From DASSUW01 sp036257565 (GTDB lineage: Bacteria; Actinomycetota; Thermoleophilia; Solirubrobacterales; Solirubrobacteraceae): 64,000 nucleotides of DNA. Below are positions 23,284 through 31,955 of the stretch, in pieces; positions within the stretch are counted from its first letter, which is position 1, and each line of letters starts with the position of its first letter. The notes under the pieces are model-generated. The model was given only the letters and a program-made list of their open reading frames with translations, was not told the DNA's origin and ran no database searches. A program made the position numbers and the translations under genes. Where the stretch lies: positions 1 through 64,000 of the forward strand of contig DATAFH010000056.1 in assembly GCA_036257565.1 (NCBI GenBank), read 5' to 3'.

Positions 23284-25341
23284 ATGCGCTTCTCCCCATT
23301 CAGAGTTGCGCCGCTTCAGGCGTATGTCATCGCGGTCATCGGCCTCGGCGCGTTGTGCTGCGCCGAGGTCTTTCTGCTTGATGGCGACAATCTCGAGCAC
23401 CTGGTGTCGGCGGAGATGCTCGTCTTCGCCGTCTGCGCCCTGGTCGGCGAGCTCGTCCCCATCAAGGTGGTCATGCGAGGTGTCGAGGGCGAGGTCACGA
23501 CCTCCACGACGTTCGCCTTCGCGGCCATGCTCGTCGGCGGCCCGGCCTGCGCCATCGTCGTCCTCGTCGGCGCCTCGTTCGCGGCCGACGCCCTGCGCCG
23601 CAAGGCGTTCACCAAGCTGCTGTTCAACGGCTGCCAGTACGCGGTCACGCTTACCGCCAGCGCGTCGGTCCTAGGTCTGCTCACCGACGTCCCGCGCATG
23701 GACGGGTTGTTCCACTTCGCGCCCGGCGATCTGCCCGCCATCCTCATCGCCGCGACGGTCTTCTTCCTCGTCAACTCGACGCTCGTGGCGACCGTCATCG
23801 CGCTCGTCCAGGGCCTGCGGATCGGGCGCTATCTCGTGCAGGACTGGTTCTTCCAGGTCTCCACGGCGGGCCTCATGCTCGGGCTCGCGCCGATGGTCGC
23901 GCTCGCCGCCGAGTTCGCGCTCCCGTCGGTCGCCCTGCTCTTCCTGCCGCTGCTCGCCGTGCATCGCGGCGGCCGCCAGGCGATCGCCAAGGAGCATCAG
24001 GCGCTGCACGACGCGCTCACCGGACTGCCCAACCGGGTGCTCTTCCGCCACCGGATCGAGCAGGTGCTCAACGCCGGCACGCGTGCGGGCCGGCTCGCCG
24101 CGGTGATGCTGATCGACCTCGATCACTTCAAGGAGATCAACGACACGCTCGGCCACCATGCCGGCGACCGCCTGCTCCAAGAGGTCTCCGAGCGCCTGCG
24201 CGCCTCGCTCGACGAGCAGGACATGGTGGCGCGCCTCGGCGGCGACGAGTTCGGCGTGCTGCTGTCCGACCCCCCGACCCGCGAAGCCGCCAACGCGGTC
24301 GCGCAGCGGCTGCTCGCCCAGCTCCGCGAGCCCTTCTCGATCGACGGCCTCACGCTCGAGGTCGACGGCAGCATCGGCATCGCGTGCGCGCCCGAGCACG
24401 GCTCGGCCGTGGAGCAGCTGATCCAGCGTGCCGACATCGCCATGTACGCGGCCAAAGAGGGCGGCCGCGGGTACCTGTGCTTCGAGCCGCAGCTCGACCG
24501 CTACAGCCCTCGCCGGCTGTCGCTCGCGGGGGCGCTCCGCTCGGCGATCGCCGACGGCGAGATCGTCCTCTACTTCCAGCCCAAGGCCGAGCTGGCGACC
24601 GGCCGGATCGTCGGCGTCGAGGCCCTGGCGCGCTGGGAGCACCCGCAGCTGGGGCTCATCGGCCCATCGGAGTTCGTGCCGATCGCCGAGCAGACCGGCC
24701 TGATCTCGCCGCTGACGACGCACGTGCTCGAGCAGGCGCTCACGCAGGTGCGGTCGTGGCAGGAGGCGGGCGAGGAGCTGAGCGTCGCCGTGAACCTGTC
24801 CGCCCGCTCGTTCCTCGACGCGCAGTTCGCGGTCGAGATCCCGCGACTGCTCGAACGCACGGGGGTCGACGCCCGGCGGCTCGAGCTCGAGATCACCGAG
24901 AGCATGCTGATGCTCGACCCGGCGCGCGCGAAGGCGACCCTCGACCGCCTGAGCAGCATCGGGCTGCGGCTGTCGGTGGACGACTTCGGGACGGGCTACT
25001 CGTCCTTGGCGAACCTCAAGCGGCTGCCGGTGGACGGCATCAAGATCGACAAGTCGTTTGTGATCGACATGCCGCACGACCCGTCGGACGCCGCGATCGT
25101 CCGCTCGACCATTGACCTCGCGCACAACCTCGGGCTGAAGGTGGTGGCCGAGGGCGTGGAGTCGCACGAGGCGTGGCAGCGGCTGGCGGCCCTGGGCTGC
25201 GACCTCGCGCAGGGCTTCCACATTTCCCGCCCACTGCCGGCCGGCGCCTTGACGCGCCTGCTGGCCGAGCGCCGCAAGGCGGCCGAGCCGCCGCCGCCCG
25301 ACCCGATCCCCTTCCGGGTCGTCCAGGGCTACGCCTCCTAG
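23284..25341 (+). CDS. membrane-bound GGDEF-EAL cyclic-di-GMP protein
   Basis: A 685-residue protein. Residues 1-225 form about seven transmembrane helices (an MASE-like sensor). Residues about 240-400 form a GGDEF domain with the intact active site RLGGDEFGVLL and IDLDHFKEINDTLGHHAGDR. Residues about 415-670 form an EAL domain with GVEALARWEHPQLG, ELEITES, LSVDDFGTGYSSLANL and IKIDKSFV, so metal and catalytic residues look intact. It could both make and degrade c-di-GMP, with the membrane part sensing an unknown signal. No ribosome binding site is visible before ATG 23284; the preceding hairpin occupies that region. Confidence 0.92.
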   Translation: MRFSPFRVAPLQAYVIAVIGLGALCCAEVFLLDGDNLEHLVSAEMLVFAVCALVGELVPIKVVMRGVEGEVTTSTTFAFAAMLVGGPACAIVVLVGASFAADALRRKAFTKLLFNGCQYAVTLTASASVLGLLTDVPRMDGLFHFAPGDLPAILIAATVFFLVNSTLVATVIALVQGLRIGRYLVQDWFFQVSTAGLMLGLAPMVALAAEFALPSVALLFLPLLAVHRGGRQAIAKEHQALHDALTGLPNRVLFRHRIEQVLNAGTRAGRLAAVMLIDLDHFKEINDTLGHHAGDRLLQEVSERLRASLDEQDMVARLGGDEFGVLLSDPPTREAANAVAQRLLAQLREPFSIDGLTLEVDGSIGIACAPEHGSAVEQLIQRADIAMYAAKEGGRGYLCFEPQLDRYSPRRLSLAGALRSAIADGEIVLYFQPKAELATGRIVGVEALARWEHPQLGLIGPSEFVPIAEQTGLISPLTTHVLEQALTQVRSWQEAGEELSVAVNLSARSFLDAQFAVEIPRLLERTGVDARRLELEITESMLMLDPARAKATLDRLSSIGLRLSVDDFGTGYSSLANLKRLPVDGIKIDKSFVIDMPHDPSDAAIVRSTIDLAHNLGLKVVAEGVESHEAWQRLAALGCDLAQGFHISRPLPAGALTRLLAERRKAAEPPPPDPIPFRVVQGYAS

Positions 25342-25354
25342 CCCGAAATCAGGC

Positions 25355-26191
25355 TCAGCCGGCCCACGCGAGGAGATCGGCGAGCGGGTCGATCGGCGCC
25401 GAGCCGTTGCCCGCATACCAGCCGTCAGGCCAGATCTCGAGGTGCAGGTGGGGGCCGTCGGAGCGCCCAGTGCTGCCCACGCGGCCGAGCTGCTGCCCGG
25501 CCGCGACGGTCTGGCCCTTGCGGACGAGCACGGAGCCGTCCTGGAAGTGCATGAAGACCATGTCGCGGCCGTCGTCCACGCGCACCACGAGGTAGTGACC
25601 GGCGCCGTCGGCCTGGAAGGCACGCCAGGTGACCGTGCCGGGGCGGGGCGAGACGACCGGCGTGCCCGCCGCGGCCATGATGTCCTGGCCCTGGTGGGAG
25701 TGGCCGGGGCGGCCGGCGCCGAAGCGAGCCTGGTCGCCGCCGAGGCTGTACGGGCCGCGGACCGGGAAGATGCCGGGGGCGGCGACAACGGCCGGGGCCG
25801 TGACTTCGAACCGGCGGGTCGAGCTCCGGGCCGTGCCGCCTGACGCCACCGTGGCGCGGAGGCGGGCGGTGTAGCTGCCGGGCTCGAGCTCGGGGCGCCA
25901 GCGGGCGGTCAGCCGGCGGCCGATCCGGCGGCGGCCGAGGCTTCGCGTCGCGGCCCGGGTCCCGTCGCTCGCGAGGAGGTCCACACGCACGTACGCCTTC
26001 CCGGCCTTCCCGGCGATCCGGTAGCGGAGCGTGAGCGTGGCCCCGGGCGCGATCCGTGCGGGCGTGATCTTGAACGCGGGTGTGGAGAGCAGCGGGCCGG
26101 GGACGTACTCGGTGCCGCCCGTCTGCTGGGCATCGGCGGTCGCGGGCGCAGCCGCCAGCGCGGCCAGGGCCAGTGCGAGGGATCGGCGCAC
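25355..26191 (-). CDS. secreted M23-family peptidase
   Basis: A 278-residue exported metallopeptidase. The N terminus RRSLALALAALAAAPATADA is a signal peptide. Residues about 30-140 form a beta-rich region with TLRYRIAGKAGKAYVRVDLL. Residues about 150-278 form the LytM/M23 domain with zinc ligands in GHSHQGQDIMAAAG (HxxxD) and HLHLEIWPDGW (HxH). Such enzymes cleave peptidoglycan crosslinks or act on cell-envelope proteins. GTG 26191 is chosen because the signal peptide starts there, although no good ribosome binding site is seen. It is convergent with the GGDEF-EAL gene. Confidence 0.85.
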   Translation of the reverse strand: MRRSLALALAALAAAPATADAQQTGGTEYVPGPLLSTPAFKITPARIAPGATLTLRYRIAGKAGKAYVRVDLLASDGTRAATRSLGRRRIGRRLTARWRPELEPGSYTARLRATVASGGTARSSTRRFEVTAPAVVAAPGIFPVRGPYSLGGDQARFGAGRPGHSHQGQDIMAAAGTPVVSPRPGTVTWRAFQADGAGHYLVVRVDDGRDMVFMHFQDGSVLVRKGQTVAAGQQLGRVGSTGRSDGPHLHLEIWPDGWYAGNGSAPIDPLADLLAWAG

Positions 26192-26326
26192 GGGAGGAGA
26201 GTCGTCGCCGGTGTCGACGGCCTCAATTGCTGCACGCGATCGCCCATGGTCTGCGTCACCTTCGTTGCAAGTCTGCGCAGCGCGGTGCGTGGTGGCTTTT
26301 CGTGCGCTTGGCTGGGCGGATGAACT

Positions 26327-26490
26327 GCGGCTGGATAGGGAGGGTGAGGATGCGGGGCGGTTGCCGCGGGTCGCGGCGTCCACAAAGTGGCCAACCGCGA
26401 CATCTCAACTCGGGGTTGGCCAGTTATGCATCGTGGGGGGCGCAGAACTGGACACGCTCGGCGGATGTGGTCGCGATTGGCCAGTTGGTG
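26327..26490. repeat. TGGCCA-array intergenic repeat, copy A
   Basis: TGGCCA palindromes occur at 26388, 26417 and 26478, with a one-mismatch site (TGGACA) at 26449, giving spacings of 29, 32 and 29 bp. The 30.5-kb copy has the same spacings. The region before the first site (GCGGCTGGATAGGGAGGGTG) also matches that copy, and AAxCGCGACATC follows the first site in both. The last site is 12 nt before the start of the AbiEi/DUF559-like gene. Confidence 0.8.
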
Positions 26491-26494
26491 CGCG

Positions 26495-27372
26495 GTGAGT
26501 GGCGCTGAGCGGATCGTGATGGAGCTCGCAGCGGGGAGCCATGGCGTCGTGACGGGCGGCGAGCTCGCCCGCGCGGGCATCGGGCGCCGGGCCGTGGCGC
26601 GGCGTCTTGGTGACGGTCGTCTCCGTCGCCTGCATCGGGGTGTGTTCCTCGTCGGCCCGCTGCTCGGCGCGCGAACGCTCGAGGTGGCCGCGGTTCTGGC
26701 GGTTGGCCGGGACGCCGCGATCAGTCACCGCTCGGCCGCCGAGCTCTGGGAGCTCCTGCCGCCGTCGGAGCACCCCATCGACGTGACGGTGACCGAGGGC
26801 CATCCCCACGACCGCCGCGGCATCCGCATCCACCGCAGCCGCTCGCTCTTACACTCCTTACATGACGGTGTTTGGGTCACCACACCGCTCCGAACCCTCG
26901 AGGATCTCACGGTAACCGCCACCCGAAGCGACATCGAACGAGCCGTCGAGGAGGCGCAGGTGCGACGTCTCGTCACGCGCGGCGAAGTCGAGCGACTACG
27001 CGGCCGCGCGGGAGCGGCGGCGCGAGGCCACGAGCCATCGCTAACTCGCTCGGAGGCCGAGCGCCGGCTTCTCAGACTGGTCCGCGCGGCGGATCTGCCG
27101 GCGCCCCACACCAACGCGAGAATCGGGCCGTTCGAGGTCGACTTCCTGAGCGCGTAATCGTCGAAGTCGACGGGTTCGCCTTCCACTCGACCCGCGCGGC
27201 ATTCGAGCGCGACCGGGTCCGCGATCGGGCGCTGCAGACGGCGGGCTACACGGTGCTGCGCATCACCTGGCGGCAGCTCGTGCATGAGTCGGCGGCGGTG
27301 ATCGCCGCACTGGCCGCGGCGCTGGCCCGGTGTCAGCGCCGCTCGGCGAGCTCGGTCATCACCGCCTCGTAG
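26495..27372 (+). pseudogene. AbiEi-like / DUF559 protein, frameshifted
   Basis: The first frame encodes an N-terminal winged-helix AbiEi-type antitoxin-like domain (GSHGVVTGGELARAGIGRRA, RLHRGVFLVGPLLGAR, AAISHRSAAELWELLP) and a linker to EVDFLSA, then a stop near 27157. The neighbouring frame continues with RVIVEVDGFAFHSTRAAFER, DRVRDRALQTAGYTVLRITW and RQLVHESAAV to 27372, which is the DUF559 (Vsr-like nuclease fold) C-terminal domain. One frameshift near 27145-27160 therefore splits a protein of about 290 residues. Such proteins are common and multicopy in Solirubrobacterales-like actinobacteria. Its start region abuts the TGGCCA repeat. Its 3' end overlaps the convergent HAD gene by 40 nt. 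Confidence 0.7.
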
Positions 27373-28136
27373 ACCCCCGCGCCGTACCCCTCGGCGGTCA
27401 CACGGGTGTTACCGGTCAACGCGTCGCGGATCGACGGATCGCGCTCCACACCGTTGCAGACCAGCCAGAACGTCCGAACGGCCTCGGCGGCGCCGAGATC
27501 CTCGCGTGAGTCGCCGACCGCGATGCACTCCTCCGCCTCGAGACCCCGGACCCGCATGTGCCAGGCGACGGCCCCGACCTTCGACGCCGCGCGCGGGACG
27601 AGGTGGTACGCGCGCATGCCCTCGATCGGCGGGTGGATCCCGCCGTTGTCCACGAGCCGCAGGTGGCCGAGCCCGGCCTCCCGGAGAAGCGCGTCCGCCT
27701 CGAACGCGTCGACGTCCCCGCGGAACAGATGCGAGACGTCGCGGTTGCGGTGCCACGGCTCGTGGTACTCGAGCCGCCCCGCGAACCGCTCGAGCAGCAG
27801 CGCCGGCGCGCCGGAGGCCTCGATCTGGTCGAAGATCGTGACCTCGTCCCGCGGCACGAGATCGCCGGTGAGCCAGTGGAGCTCGCCGTCGAGCACGAAC
27901 CCTGCGCCCGCCTCGAACGCATAGCTCGTCACCCCGAGCATCCGGGCGTCGTGGAACAGCGTCTGCTGGCGCCGGCCGGAGTAGATGACGACCTCCGCTC
28001 CCACGCGCTCGCACGCCTCGAGCGCCCGCGCGCCGAGCAGGGAGAACCTCCCGTCGCCGTCGCGCAGGAAGGAGCCGCCCTGGCCGAGCAGGGTGCCGTC
28101 GAGGTCGACGTAGACGCAGCGGAGGGCAGCGGGCAC
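27333..28136 (-). CDS. HAD-family phosphatase
   Basis: A 267-residue HAD phosphatase. Motif I is CVYVDLDGTLLGQGGSF, motif II VVIYSGRRQQTL, and the metal-binding C-terminal motif ECIAVGDSREDLGAAEAV. The large cap between motifs II and III (residues about 75-200) is the C2 cap of the Cof/mannosyl-3-phosphoglycerate-phosphatase branch, so the substrate is probably a phosphosugar or similar metabolite. GTG 28136 is the start. It is divergent from the helicase gene across about 50 bp. Confidence 0.82.
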   Translation of the reverse strand: MPAALRCVYVDLDGTLLGQGGSFLRDGDGRFSLLGARALEACERVGAEVVIYSGRRQQTLFHDARMLGVTSYAFEAGAGFVLDGELHWLTGDLVPRDEVTIFDQIEASGAPALLLERFAGRLEYHEPWHRNRDVSHLFRGDVDAFEADALLREAGLGHLRLVDNGGIHPPIEGMRAYHLVPRAASKVGAVAWHMRVRGLEAEECIAVGDSREDLGAAEAVRTFWLVCNGVERDPSIRDALTGNTRVTAEGYGAGVYEAVMTELAERR

Positions 28137-28183
28137 CGGTCAAGTATGGGAGCCTCGCCAGTCGCGACGGCCCGTAGAGTCAG

Positions 28184-30472
28184 GTGGCGATGGCCATCGT
28201 GCGCGACATCGAGCCGTGGGACGCCCTGCTGGAGGCCGGGCGTGAGGACGAGCGGCTGGTCATGCAGGCGTCGCAGCACCCGCGGCCGCCCCGCGAGGTC
28301 GCGATCCCGGACGCGCTGCACCCCGAGGTCACCGCCGCGCTCGAGGCCCGGGGGATCGACCGGCTGTGGTCCCACCAGGCCGAGGCGCTGCACGCCGCGT
28401 GGGCCGGCCCGACGATCGTCACCACCGGCACCGCGTCCGGCAAGTCGCTGTGCTTCAACCTGCCGACGCTCGACGTCCTATGCCGCGACTCCCGCGCCCG
28501 GGCGCTGTACCTGTACCCGACGAAGGCGCTCGCGCAGGACCAGGCGCGCGCGCTGAGCGCGCTCGGCGTGGGGCGGGCGCGGCCGGCGATCTACGACGGC
28601 GACACGCCGCGCGAGCAGCGGGCGGCGATCCGCCGGCGCGCCAACGTGGTGCTCACCAATCCGGACATGCTCCATCTGGCGATCCTGCCCAACCACCCCG
28701 CCTGGGGCGACTTCCTCTCCAACCTCGCGGTGATCGTGGTCGACGAGGCGCACGTGTACCGGGGTGTCTTCGGGTCGCACGTCGCCAACGTGCTGCGCCG
28801 GCTGCGGCGGGTGTGCGACGCGTACGGAACCGCGCCGCGCGTCCTCCTCGCCTCGGCGACGATCGCCAACCCGGGTGAGATGGCCCGCTGGCTCACCGGG
28901 CTTGACGACATCACCGTGATCGACCGCGACGGCGCCCCCGCGGCCAAGCGCACGATCGCCATGTGGAACCCGCCGATCACCGACGAGAAGCTCGCCCTCC
29001 GGCGCTCGGTGCTCGCCGAGGCGGCCGACCTGCTGGCCGACCTCGTCAGCGAGGGCGCGCGCACGATCGTGTTCATGAAGTCGCGCAAGGCGGTCGAGCT
29101 GATGTCGCGCTTCGCGCAGCTGACGCTCGAGAACCGCGGGCGGTCCGACCTCGTGGAGCGGATCGCGCCCTACCGCGCGGGCTATACCCCCCAGCAGCGG
29201 CGCGAGCTCGAGCAGCGGCTGCTCGACGGAAACCTCCTCGGCGTCGTCTCGACGAACGCGCTCGAGCTCGGGATCGACATCGGCTCGCTCGACGCCGCGG
29301 TCTGCGTCACGTTCCCGGGGACGGTGGCGTCGCTGCGGCAGATGTGGGGACGCGCGGGACGACGCGGGCGCGGGCTTGCGCTGTACGTGGCGGGGGAGGA
29401 CGGCCTCGACCAGTTCTTCTGCCGCCACCCGGACGAGTTCCTCGACCGGCCGGTCGAGGCCGCGATCCTCGATCCCTTCAACGAGCAGCTGCACGCCGCG
29501 CACCTGCTGTGCGCGGCGCACGAGGGACCGCTCGAGGACGCCGACGCCGAGTTCCTGGGACCCGACTGGCGGCAGTTCGCCGACGCGCTCGTGTCCGCCG
29601 GCGATCTGCGCGAGCGCCCCGGCGGCACGTTCGTCCCGCGCCGGCCCGAGGAGTTCCCGGCGGCCGCCGTCTCGCTGCGCTCCGCCGGCCGCGACGGGGT
29701 GGTGATCGTCGACTCGAGCTCGGGCGAGCTGCTGGGGACGGTCGACATGCAGCGGGCCCACTCGACCGTGCACGACGGCGCTGTGTACCTGCACGGCGGC
29801 CGGTCGTACGAGGTTGAGGGCCTCGATCTGGATGGGCGGCGCGCGCTCGTGCACCCGTTCGACGGCGGCTGGTACACGCAGCCGAAGTACGAGACCGACA
29901 CGTTCATCGAGGGCCTGATCGAGCGGCGGACCGCGCTCGGGGTGCCGCTCTCGTTTGGGACCGTGGTGGTGACGCACCAGGTGCACGCCTACCAGCGCAA
30001 GCGGCTCACGGACCACGAGGCAATCGACCTGATCGCGCTCGACCTCCCGCAGACCTCGTTCGCCACCCAGGCGCTGTGGTACGAGCTCCCCGACGAGATG
30101 TTGGGAGGCTCGCTGCCGCTCGAAAAGCTGCTCGGCTCGCTGCACGCCGCGGAGCACTCGCAGATCGCGGTGCTGCCGCTGCTGGCCATGTGCGACCGCT
30201 GGGACATCGGCGGGCTGTCCACGAACTTCCACGTGCAGACCGGCCGCTCGACGATCTTCATCTACGACGGCCATCCGGGCGGGATCGGGATCACGCGGCG
30301 CGGCTACCGGGCGTTCGAGGTGCTCGTCGACGACGCCCACCGGCTCGTGGGCGAGTGCCCGTGCGAGAGCGGCTGCCCGTCGTGTGTGCAGTCGCCCAAG
30401 TGCGGCAACCTGAACGAGCCGCTGTCGAAGGCGGGCTGCGTGGAGCTGATGGGGCGGATGCTCGCTGCTTGA
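28184..30472 (+). CDS. DEAD/DEAH-box helicase, MrfA/YprA-like with DUF1998
   Basis: A 762-residue superfamily 2 helicase. Motif I is TIVTTGTASGKSLCFNLPTL, motif II VIVVDEAHVYRG (DEAH), motif III LLASATIANP, and motif VI QMWGRAGRRGRG. The C-terminal half carries the DUF1998-type domain with a four-cysteine cluster, CPCESGCPSCVQSPKCG, near the end. This is the layout of MrfA (mitomycin repair factor A) and yeast Hrq1-type 3'-5' DNA helicases, which act in excision repair of DNA damage. A GTG at 28184 or an ATG at 28190 could be the start. Length and motifs are complete. It appears monocistronic. Confidence 0.9.
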   Translation: MAMAIVRDIEPWDALLEAGREDERLVMQASQHPRPPREVAIPDALHPEVTAALEARGIDRLWSHQAEALHAAWAGPTIVTTGTASGKSLCFNLPTLDVLCRDSRARALYLYPTKALAQDQARALSALGVGRARPAIYDGDTPREQRAAIRRRANVVLTNPDMLHLAILPNHPAWGDFLSNLAVIVVDEAHVYRGVFGSHVANVLRRLRRVCDAYGTAPRVLLASATIANPGEMARWLTGLDDITVIDRDGAPAAKRTIAMWNPPITDEKLALRRSVLAEAADLLADLVSEGARTIVFMKSRKAVELMSRFAQLTLENRGRSDLVERIAPYRAGYTPQQRRELEQRLLDGNLLGVVSTNALELGIDIGSLDAAVCVTFPGTVASLRQMWGRAGRRGRGLALYVAGEDGLDQFFCRHPDEFLDRPVEAAILDPFNEQLHAAHLLCAAHEGPLEDADAEFLGPDWRQFADALVSAGDLRERPGGTFVPRRPEEFPAAAVSLRSAGRDGVVIVDSSSGELLGTVDMQRAHSTVHDGAVYLHGGRSYEVEGLDLDGRRALVHPFDGGWYTQPKYETDTFIEGLIERRTALGVPLSFGTVVVTHQVHAYQRKRLTDHEAIDLIALDLPQTSFATQALWYELPDEMLGGSLPLEKLLGSLHAAEHSQIAVLPLLAMCDRWDIGGLSTNFHVQTGRSTIFIYDGHPGGIGITRRGYRAFEVLVDDAHRLVGECPCESGCPSCVQSPKCGNLNEPLSKAGCVELMGRMLAA

Positions 30473-30490
30473 TCTGTAGGCCGTGGTTGC

Positions 30491-30737
30491 GCCGGCGGAC
30501 GTCAACGGCGGCTGGGTAGGGCGGGTGAGGGAGCCGGCGGCGTGCAGAAACTGGCCAATCGCGACATCCTGGCGGGAGCTTGGCCACTTATGCACCGCCC
30601 AGGGCACATAAGTGGCCACGTGTGCCGATCAACGTCGGGATTGGCCACTTTTCGTACGCCAGACCGCCCGCCCGAACCCTCACCCCGGCCAACTTCTCCG
30701 CGCTCCCTACCTAGCGCAGTTGACGTTCGCCGGTGCC
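30491..30737. repeat. TGGCCA-array intergenic repeat, copy B, with inverted ends
   Basis: TGGCCA occurs at 30552, 30581, 30613 and 30642, giving spacings of 29, 32 and 29 bp, the same as copy A. The left flank (30491-30531, with GGACGTCAAC, GGGTAGGG and GGTGAGGG) recurs in inverted orientation on the right (30680-30737), so the element looks like a short sequence with imperfect terminal inverted repeats. It fills the convergent space between the helicase and transhydrogenase genes. Confidence 0.8.
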
Positions 30738-31955
30738 CTACAGCGACGCCCGCAGCACCGCGGCGAGATCCCCCGCACCCACGTCTCGCGGCGCGACAGA
30801 CAACAGCCGCTGCTGCTTCAACGCCCCCGAGACCAGGTCGTCGATGTCGCCCTCCCCGTAGCCGAGCTCGCTCAGCGACAGCGGCGCGCCGACGTCGCGC
30901 ATCAGGTCGAGCAGCACCGACGGCAGCGTCTCCGAATCCGCGTCAGGAAACGCCCGGCCGGCCAGCAGCTCGGCGACCCGCCGATGGCGCGCGGGGTCGG
31001 CCGGGTACGTGAACCGGAACGCCGCGGGGGCGGTGACGATGACCGACCGCCCGTGCGGAATCCCGTGCCGGAGCCCCGCGATCGGGTAGGCACAGGCGTG
31101 CGGCACGTGGACGCCCGCCGCGCCGAACCCGATGCCGGCCAGAGACGCCGCGAGCATCATCCAGCCGCGCGCCTCCGCGTCTCCGCGCACGGCCGCCCGC
31201 AGATACCGTCCCCCGTACTCCAGCGCGCGAGCCGACCACACCTCCGAGACCGGCGTCGCCCCCTGGTAGGGCGGCCGCTCGCCGGGCGACGACGGCCGCT
31301 CGCGCTCCGCGAAAGGCCGCGCCACGTACGACTCGGCCGCATGACACACCACGTCGAGCCCGCACGAGGCCACAACCTCCCCCGGCAGCGTCGACGTCAA
31401 CGACGGGTCTACCAGCGCCTGATCCGGCCGCAGCGCCCGATGCGAGATCCCGGTCTTGACCCGCAGCTCCGGCACGTCCAGGACCGCCACGCTCGTCGCC
31501 TCCGCCCCCGACCCGCACGTCGTCGGGATGGCCACCAGCGGCCGCAACGGCCCAGGAACGGCCCGCCCCGCGCCCACCGGCGGGTTGACGTAGTCCATGA
31601 GCTCCCCGCCGTGCGTCGCGATCAGGTCCGCGACCTTCGCGGTGTCGATGCTCGACCCGCCGCCCACGCCGACGAACCCGTCGAACTCGCCCGCCCGTGC
31701 GAACTCGGCCGCCTCCCGGAACGATTCGTCGGTCGGCTCCACGCGCGCCTGATCCCATACCGAGACATCAATTCCCGCCGCCTCCACCACCGACTGCACG
31801 CGCGCCGTGATGCCGGCCCGGACCACCCCCGGGTCGGAGACCAGCAGAGCCCGCCGCACGCCGAGCCGCTCGAGCTCCCACCCCGCCTCGTCCGCCGCAC
31901 CGCGGCCGAACTTCAGCGGGGTGGCCTCGAGCGTGAAGACCTGCTCCCGGCTCAC
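30738..31955 (-). CDS. hydroxyacid-oxoacid transhydrogenase-like iron-containing alcohol dehydrogenase
   Basis: A 405-residue group III (iron-dependent) alcohol dehydrogenase. It has FTLEATPLKFGRGAADEAGW, VGVGGGSSIDTAK (nucleotide site), AIPTTCGSGAEATSVAVL and metal ligands in LDVVCHAAESYVARPF and VHVPHACAYPIAGLRHG. The pattern, notably RPSSPGERPPYQGATPVSEV and GVHVPHA, follows hydroxyacid-oxoacid transhydrogenases (ADHFE1 type), which move hydride from 4-hydroxybutyrate-like acids to 2-oxoglutarate without free cofactor. GTG 31955 overlaps the MFS stop (GTGA), so it is co-translated with the transporter, which may import its substrate. Confidence 0.8.
   Translation of the reverse strand: MSREQVFTLEATPLKFGRGAADEAGWELERLGVRRALLVSDPGVVRAGITARVQSVVEAAGIDVSVWDQARVEPTDESFREAAEFARAGEFDGFVGVGGGSSIDTAKVADLIATHGGELMDYVNPPVGAGRAVPGPLRPLVAIPTTCGSGAEATSVAVLDVPELRVKTGISHRALRPDQALVDPSLTSTLPGEVVASCGLDVVCHAAESYVARPFAERERPSSPGERPPYQGATPVSEVWSARALEYGGRYLRAAVRGDAEARGWMMLAASLAGIGFGAAGVHVPHACAYPIAGLRHGIPHGRSVIVTAPAAFRFTYPADPARHRRVAELLAGRAFPDADSETLPSVLLDLMRDVGAPLSLSELGYGEGDIDDLVSGALKQQRLLSVAPRDVGAGDLAAVLRASL

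Noticed and set aside
24999..25788. Long minus-strand frames under the GGDEF-EAL gene
   Set aside because: Antisense shadows at high GC; the plus strand has complete catalytic motifs.
26388..30647. CRISPR array, because of evenly spaced TGGCCA units
   Set aside because: The repeated unit is only 6-10 bp, there are four units per copy, intervening sequences are partly conserved between copies, and no cas genes are present.
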